Source: Budorcas taxicolor
Lineage: Eukaryota > Chordata > Mammalia > Artiodactyla > Bovidae
Direction of reading: 5' to 3'
DNA length: 64,000 nt
Assembly (NCBI RefSeq): GCF_023091745.1
Contig: NC_068920.1
Span: 122,420,622 to 122,484,621 of the forward strand
The first letter of the stretch is position 1; each line of letters begins with the position of its first letter. Below are positions 40,601 to 49,600 of the stretch, one piece after another. The position numbers were made by a program, and so were the translations under genes. The notes under the pieces are model-generated. The model had not been told where the DNA came from, searched no databases, and worked only from the letters and a program-made list of their open reading frames with translations.

Positions 40601-43600
40601 TAAAAATCATCCATAAGAGCACAAATAATCTGACCAAATAAAGAAGTACAGAAATGACTTGATAACCAGGTTCAGTATACATACACAGCTTGGAGAAGAG
40701 CAAGCAGTTTCCGAGGTTTAGAGCTATAATGGAAATGAAATTAGCATGGTCGATTGCGATCCTTTCTTCCGAACCTCTTAAATATTTTTGTTCATCAATA
40801 TGCTCTAGGCCTCTGTGTAAACCTGATTACTATAAATATGCTTTGACTTGTTTTATTGCTACTGGGTTTTGTTAAAACTTCCATCAAGCTGTAGGTGTAA
40901 ACACTTTCCTGAGTATTCCATTTCACCACTTGCTTGCACTTTTTCTGACTTGTTTCTGGGAAAGTCATTTTGTCTTAGCTTGCAGTTATTTATTTTGTGT
41001 TTGAGACTTAGGAGGTTGGCATAGAACTTGGTTGGCTAGCTTTATTTCTGTAACTGAACTATGCCTCATTAAGGTTCTGTTTTAAAAAAAAGAATCTTTT
41101 CCATTAAAAAAATTTACTCTCCAGTTTTTTGTGTAGTTATCTTGTTTTTGAAAAATATAAAATACAGCCCTAGTACTTTTTTCAGTGATAATGGTTTTGG
41201 AGGGCTGGGGGAGGTTGATTCGCGTTTTGTTTTGCTGTTTTTTTTTCAATCTCCCACTTTCCTGTTTGACAGCCAAGTGGCCAGTATTTTACAAACCCAA
41301 CTAAATTTTCACTAGCACTTTCCTGTTGCCAGTCAGATTGCAGTTGTTTATTCTGCATTATGCATTCACCATCTACCTAAATTTTGTGGTTACTTGGAAT
41401 AGAACCTTTCACAGTAGAGGAAGGAGGTGCTTTGGGTTCATCTGGTCCTGCTTTACAAGCATCTATAAATTTTTGCATTTTAGCTGCATATTTATACTTA
41501 TTATAGAAATACAGAGAAAGGGGGTTTTAAATTATATTTTGAAACTGTACCTTAATGAACTGTTAAGAACTTGGGAGAGTCAACATTTTCTATAGCCTTC
41601 CTCCCTTGTTGGACATGGTAACTGTGAAAGCCGCTTTTGCTAGTATAATTTCTGTAAACATCTGAGATCTGTTTATATCTGCTAGTTAGCTACAAAGTTG
41701 GTTCATAGAAAGCAGTTCCTGATTTTCTTCTTAACCTTGAAATACCCTAAAAGGAGAAAACTTGTGAGCATCATTATATGACTCTTTTATATATAATTTT
41801 ATCTGCTGATCTTAAGACTTTTTAAAGAAATAATAAGTAGAGATTGATGAAACTATAGGACATTTGTACTTAAAATCTGCTTTTCTATTCAAAACTACTG
41901 AATTTGCTGAAACCAAAGAAAGGGTAGAATTTAAAAATTTGTGTCTGATTGTCTTTATTTTCCTAAGCTTAGCATGAGTTGAAAATACTTGGTACTTGTT
42001 TTTTTGTAGTCATCATATTTTACATAAAGTAATATTCACGGAAGTTTTAAAATATGTATGTGTATTTTAAGGAAGTTGGATGGGAAGGATTTTACTAGAC
42101 TTTTACAATAAACCTAATCCTAGTGATCTCAGCTTCATTTTGAATTTTTCCAAGAAGATATTTGAACTGTTAGCCACTAGATTCAGCTGTGAATGATTTT
42201 CATTTTGTTCAAAAGTAGCGCTTTTATTCACTTTTTCTGAAAATATTTTACCTCCCTTCTTCTTACCTAAAGAAGAACATTGTGGTATATAACTTTTCTT
42301 TAGTAATAATTTAATTCTTTGGATAATATTTCATGTCCTCAGATAGTCAAAATGTATTTAAATTAACCAAATCATTTAGTGTATGTGGGACTTTACATTA
42401 ACTTCCAAATTTGGGGGGATGAGTGAAAATATGGAGGAAAAATGGTCATGGAGATAAGGGAAAATGGAAGTTCGAAAACTGAGGTTAAATCAGTCCATTT
42501 AAAAATTGAGGTGTCATATTGTATAACAAATCATTGTGCATTCTATTTGTAAAACATAGTTAACTTTTGCATCACAGACTAATCCAGTATTTAGGGAGTT
42601 TCCTATAGCAGACAGTTTTTTTAAGAAGTATTTGAATGATATCTGCTACATAAATGTTAGATTAATTAACGCTGTATTTATACCAAAGTGGAATTTTAAA
42701 AGTATTTTCCTACTTTATAAAAACTCTGAAAAGTGGAATTTATAATTTAAAAAATAAATACAGTGTTAGTGTTCCAAAGATGTGTTGTACTTAAAAAAAG
42801 ACTCAGATGTTTACAGAATAATTGCCTTTTGCATCTTGGATTGTGGCTAATTGAGTAAGCCATTGCAGCGCACCATCACTGACTATCATTTTATACTATA
42901 AGGTGTGGATCCAGAGTTGTATGAATTAACAACTTCTAAGCTGGAAATCTCCACCTCAAGCCTCAAAGTGACTGATGCATTTGCAAGACTCATGTCCACA
43001 GTAGAGAAGACAAGCACATCTACCAGGTAAAAGCTAGTGTTCATTATACCCTAATTTTGAATTCTGTGTTTGAACAAAGTAGCCCAGATGGGAAAGCATA
43101 TAAGTTGGTAGTATTTCAATATATTGTATTAAAATTCACTTTACATTTATATAAATGCAATGGATGCCCAATTCTAGAAAATAGTATCAAGTTATGTTTA
43201 ATTATGAATTTACTAGAGCAGAGCTGTTTCATGAGAGACGGGAAAGGGCTGACAGATGTGGTCTTTTTCTCTTTCCCTATACCTGTACCCAACTTCGTAA
43301 CAAAAGAAGAGTCTGATTAAAGAATGGAGATCATAAAACCTCTGCAGAACTCTCCCCCTTTTCTTTCCTAACTACTGAGGTGATCATCTCTGGGGTCCCA
43401 GTTTGATAATCCCAAAGTCATGTAAGCTAATCCTTTCACCTCCAGGCTAAGAGAGAAGGGCACAGCCATTGTTTTGTTTTCGGAATATTTGCTGAAGTGT
43501 TGCACCTTTGATTTAGGTCCTGAAGCCTTGTTTTTTAACAAGCCTTCTGGGATCCCCTTAGGTTCATGACCTTTAGAAAAGCAGTTTTCTCAGATACCAG

Positions 43601-46600
43601 GAATCTCATGTGGGCTTATGTGTAGGATTCAAAAAACCTTTAGTTTTACATAATTAAGGTCTGGAATAACCCACTGCTTTGACATGTTAGCCATAAAATA
43701 AGGCAGTTTCTAATAAGAAGGTAATCATTATAAAGGAATGGTTATGAAGGTAATCTCTACTGCAAGAGCAAATACCAGTGTTGATTGGGATACCAACTCT
43801 GCTGTCCCAAATCTGTAATTCATCAACATTTTAAAATAAAAATATTGAGACCCTTCTTGCAGTCCAGTAGTTAAGACTTCACGCTTCCAAGGTGGGGGTA
43901 CGGGTTCAGTCCCTGTTTGAGGAGTTAAGATCCCACATGCTGCATGGTGTAGCCAAAGAAAAAAAAAAGTGGAAATATTTACCTTTGCCCAGTTAGGCAG
44001 AGATGTTACAGTGCTTTCTCCTGGCTTTCTCCTGGCTAAATACATTCCATTCACATGTCAAATTCCAATTTATCTTTTAAATCAATTCTTCTGTAGAAAA
44101 ACATCCATTTAAAAACTTAACTTTCTTCTTTGTGAATAATAAATGCTTACCTGTCTTAAAACTTTGGCTTGAATTTTCACATGGCCTTTTAAACTGTATC
44201 GTGTGCTGAAGTTTCCATTCAGTCGCTATTATTAATACACTTAATGTTCATAATTAAGAAAATCCATTAGTATATGTTTTGTAAGCAAGGCTGCCCTGAA
44301 CTCTTCCCAGGAATGGGTTTGTAGTCTGCTCATTCTTGCTTAGCCACAGATTCTCTCCCTCGTTCTTGTCGCCCATTTCTTTGTGATAATATTACCTGGC
44401 ACAGTTAAGCCTCCTATCAAGCTAGTGTGGATTTTTTGCTTGCTTTCTAATTTTTTCTCTTTCCAAATAAATTGTATTTTCAACTTAATGTTCTTCTTAT
44501 GCAAATTTCTCATCCATTTTTTTCTATATATGTTAACTAGAGGCTAGTGACTTTAAAAACAAGCAAACAAGTGATGCTCTTTTTATCATTTGGGCTTTCT
44601 CCTGCTGCTGCTTGTGCAGCCTTTTCTAAGGGCAGTCCTGGTGTTTCCTCACCTTTTTCCTCTGCAGTCTCACTGAGTGAACTGTAGTAATGTTGAAAGT
44701 CTCTGTGGTGAGAATTCATTGTTTGTGCCATTAGGAGGAGCTCTAAGCCACATAGTTAACTTGCTTGCTCTCCTAACTTCAACTCACCCTTGAAACATTC
44801 TGTACACTAAGGCACTCTTCCAACTTAAATAACTTGAAGTTATTTCCATTTTTTTCTCTTATTCTGTACTGTTACGAGATGAACTGAAACTATAGTGTGC
44901 ATCTGGGGGTTAGTGTCGTAACTGTCCAGCTTCACATTTAAAACACAATAAATTGAAAGGAAAACAAGTTGCCACCTTTGAATTTTCTGTTTTGAGGAAT
45001 TAACTATTTGAAAATGGTGAGAAGTGCAGATATTCACAGGTCTTATAATTAGAAGGTAATACTGTAAAATGTCCCCATGAGTGAATCTCAGAGGGAAGAG
45101 AGAGAGTGGTGACATAGTTTCAACAGAACTTTTTAAGTGTCTTTGTTATTTTTATGTTTTGTTTCATTTTTTGTTTTTGATTTAAAAAAAAATTGAAGTG
45201 TATACCCCAGCAAAATCTTGGCTTTTGTCAGTACACAGAAGACACAGTGAAAAAGCATTGAGGAACTGTAGTGTGAGGAAGGGTTAAGAAACAGTGGTCT
45301 AGGTAGAGGAAATTTGCCATATAGCAAACAACATTCCATACTCTTTTCCAAATGCCTTTGCATATGTAAGAGAAAATACATGTGCTCTTCTCTTTCTAAA
45401 CATAAGTTGTGAAAGTGACTGACTTTTTAAAGAAATGCAAGTTCTGTTTTAAAATAGTTCCATCTTCTAGCTTACCTTTTCTAATACAGAGAAAAATTAC
45501 TTCCTAATCTTAATCAGTGTGTAGCAGCTAGTTAATAGCCACAGACTTTTAGCTGAAGCTTACATAAGCCAAAGGACTAGTTGCCAAAAAGCATACTTTT
45601 TTTTTTAACCTTTTAATTGACATATATTCACATACCAGGAAATTCACCCTTCTCAAGTATACGATTCAGTAGCTTTTAGTGTATTTGCAAGGTTGTGCGA
45701 CCATTGTTGTTGCTGAGTTGCTCAGTCGTGTCCAGCTCTTTGCAACCCCATGAACTGCACATGCCAGGCTTTCCTGTCCTTCACCATCTCGCAGAGTTTG
45801 CTTAAACTCGTGTCCGTTGAGTCGGTAATGCCATCCAACCATCCCGTCCTCTGTCATCCCCTTCTCCCAACTTCAGTCTTTCCCAGCATCAAGGTCTTTT
45901 CCAGTGAGTCGACTCTTCACATTAGGTGGCCAAAGTATTGGAGCTTTAGCCTCAGCATCAGTCCCTCCAGTGAATATTCAGGATTGATTTCCTTTAGGAT
46001 TGACTGGTTTGATATCCTTGTATGTAGTCCAGGGGACTCTCCAGTGCCATAGTTCAAAAGCATCAATTCTTCAGTGCTCAGCCTTCTTTATGGTCCAACT
46101 CTCACATCCATACATGACTCCTGGAAAAACCATAGCTTTGACTAGACGGACTGTCGGCAAAGTAATATCTCTGGTTTTTAATACGTTGTCTAGGTTTGTC
46201 ATAGCTTTTCTTCCAAAGAGCAAGCGTCTTTTAATTTCATGGCTCCAGTCACCATCTGCAGTGATTTTGGAGCCCAAGAAAATAAAGTCTGTCACTGTGC
46301 AGCCATCTTACCACCATCTAATTCCAGAACATTTGTATCATTCCTAAAAGAAACCCCATACCCATTAGCAGTCACTCCCTATATTCTACTTTTTCTAGCT
46401 CCTGGCAGCATTAATCTGCCTTCTATGTCTATGGATTTTCATATTCTGGTTATTTCATACTAATGGAATAATACATTATATAGCCTTTTGTGTCTGACTT
46501 CTTTCACTTAGCATAATATTTTCAAGCTAGCCATATCATTGCATATTTTGGTACTTTCCATTCCATTTTATGGCTGCCTAGTATACCATTGTATGGCTGT

Positions 46601-49600
46601 ACCACGTTTTGCTTATCCATTAATCAATTAATGTACATTTGAGTTGTGTTCACTTTTTGACTGTTATAACTAGTGCTGCCATGAACATTCATGTACAAGT
46701 TTTTGTATGGACAAATGCTTTCAGTTTTCTTGTGGGTGGAACTGCAGTGTTACATGGTTATGCTACACTTAATGTTTTGAAGAACTACCAAACTGTTTTC
46801 CAAAGTGGTGGCCCCATTTTACATTCCCACTAATAATGTTTGAGAGTTTCAATGTCTCTACATTCTCACAAGGCTTGTTATTGTCCGACTTTTTGGTTAT
46901 AACCATCCCAATGGGTATGAAGTGACATCTCATTGTCATTTTGATTCACATTTCCCTGATGGCCAGTGAAATTGAGCATTTTTTCAGGTGCTTATTGAAT
47001 AGTTGCATCTCTTCTTTAAGGAAATTTTTGTTGTTGTAAGAATTCTTCTGGATACTTGACCTTTATCAGATATGATTTGCAAATGTTTTATCTCATTCTG
47101 TAGGCTGTTTTTTCACTTCCTTGGTTTTTGTCCTGTGAAACACAGAAGTTTCTTAATTTGATGAAGTTCTGTATATATATTTATATGCATACATATATGT
47201 GTATTTCATTGCTTGTACCTTAGATGCCATATCTAAGAAATCATTGCCTACTTCAAGGTCAGGAAGTGTTGTGCTAACTCTTCTCGTAAGTGTTTCATAA
47301 TTTTAACTCCTACATTTAGTTCTTTGATCCATTTTGAATTAATTTTTGAATATGATGTAAGGTAGGGATCCAAGTTCATTCTTTTGCACATGGATATGTA
47401 GTTCTACCAGCGATAGTTGTGGAAAAGACAGATCTTTCCCAGTTTCTCTCTTGAAAATCAGTGTAACCATAATTGTATGGGTTTATTTCTAGACCCTTAA
47501 TTGTATTGCATTGGCCAAAAGGATAAATCTTAACTTGGGAGAGTATAAATCAAAAATAGGTCATTGCCTTTGCCTCTTGGGGAAAGGCCATGATGTAACA
47601 TTTTATTTTCAAATTCTCAAGCATTTTCTTCTTTCTTATATTGTAAGAAAACTAGAGCACATCAATTCCTTAGTGACTACAAATAAATGCACAAAATATG
47701 TAAACTATGTAAACTTTCACTTATTTTTAAATCCAACTTCAGCTAGCCTTCAAGTAGTGCCTCTGAAAGAAGGCAGTTGGTAGAAACTCTAGAATAATCT
47801 TTACCAACCATTCCTTGGGTGAAAACTTCTTTGCTCTCCTTCCCCACACCCCAACTGCACTCCACAAATGAGAAGGTGCATTTAGGTGTGATTTTACTTG
47901 TTACTGTTTTTAATAACTTTTTATCTTTACAAAAGCAGTAAGCATAGAAAGAAAATACAGACAAAATGTTTTTAATTAAAGTATCACATTCTCACCAGTC
48001 ATATCACTATAACTCCCTAGTTCAGTTCTTTCAGATCTTTATTTTTGCAAATATACACATATAGTTGTTGTTTTAACCAAAAATGAGATTTTATAGTCTA
48101 TACAAATTGAGCCTACTCTTGCAGTCAGTGGTCTCCATCGATTTCAGTAAATTTTCATTTCATGTAACACTCAGGCTGTATGTATTCAAATTCCCAACAG
48201 TATCCTTTCTCTCTGCTTTCTCCAGATCAATATCTAGTCTAGGACTTCTGACCTAGTGTATCTACCCCCATCCCTTCTGTTGGCTTCTCAGTGTAACAAC
48301 ACTCACTGGTTGAAAAGGTCACTCCATGTGTCCTACAGAATGTCCCAACCTCTGGATTTGTCCATTTGCTTCCTTCAAGTAGTTTTCAAACGTTTCTCAA
48401 TTTCCCTTATTTCCTATCAACTGGATATTCTATCTAGAGGTTTGAGGAATTCCGGTAAACATTTTGGCTGGAAGACCTCACAGGTGCTATGTCACATCAG
48501 AAGACACAATGTCATTTTGACCCTACCGTGAGTGACTCTGAGACCGACTGCTGGTGAGAGTCTGCCCTTTCCCATGGGGCTTTCTAGCTGTTCACTCTGA
48601 GACGAAAAAGTGCACCGGCCTCTCTGGTTTTATTTTGGAATAATGCAGATAGTCAGTTTCCCATCCACTTCATAGTTTTTCTGTGATTTAAGTGCTATTA
48701 AAAATGTAGATTTTAATCAGAAAAATTTTGGAGTGTTACTCTGTTCTTCTGAGAAACCCTAGAACTGAGATTGATCTGCTGATGGTTTCAGTGTGCCTGA
48801 AGCTGAACTTCATATTGGAGGACTTCAGTCCTAAAAGTCTGATGTTTAGTTTTTTCAGTTGTTCTGTAAAATATTTTTATTTCAGCCTGAACTCAAATGT
48901 GATTACAACAGAAAAGTGCAGGTATTAAATAAAGGCCTGCATCTATCTTTCCTTTCTTGTTTCATCTCCTGACTTCCTTCACCACATCCTAAAGTGAAGT
49001 CACTCAGTCGTGTCCGACTCTTCGAAACCCCATGGACTGTAGCCTACCAGGCTCCTCTGTCCATGGGATTTTCCAGGCAAGAGTACTGGAGTGGGTTGCA
49101 ATTTCCTTCTCCAGGGTATCTTCCCAACCCAGGGATCAAACCCTGGCCTCCCGCATTGTAGGCAGATGCTTTACCGTCTGAGCCACCAAGGAAGAGGACA
49201 AAGAAAAATTTTAGATGGAAGAAATAACTTCTGTTGCACCTAGTAGAGTACCATAAAGAAAATTGAGCCTTGTAGAGTCAACAATTTTAAATGAACTTTG
49301 ATCTAAAATTAATATCATTATGACTGCAGCTATTCTTTCAGTGTATTTAACGTCCTAGAAAAAATAAAGGTTGAATTACAGTCCTGTGCTCAATGTGAGC
49401 CACAGTTGAGACTCGGTTGGCATTTTCTGTAGCTCACTGAAGCACCCAGGTCAGCAGGAGCTCTTCCTCTCTGTCCTGGGTCCCACACCGCTCATTTCTT
49501 ATACTAGGGGCATTTCATCTACAGGACCCATCAGATTTCGAGACTCCCGTCTCCCTGAGTCCTTCCTGCCTGGGTGCATTCTCGGCCTCAGCAGCTGGCC

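Noticed and set aside
44537..44731. 64-codon minus-strand frame with protein-like composition
   Set aside because: No recognisable family, splice sites, promoter or repeat evidence; most likely chance in an intron.
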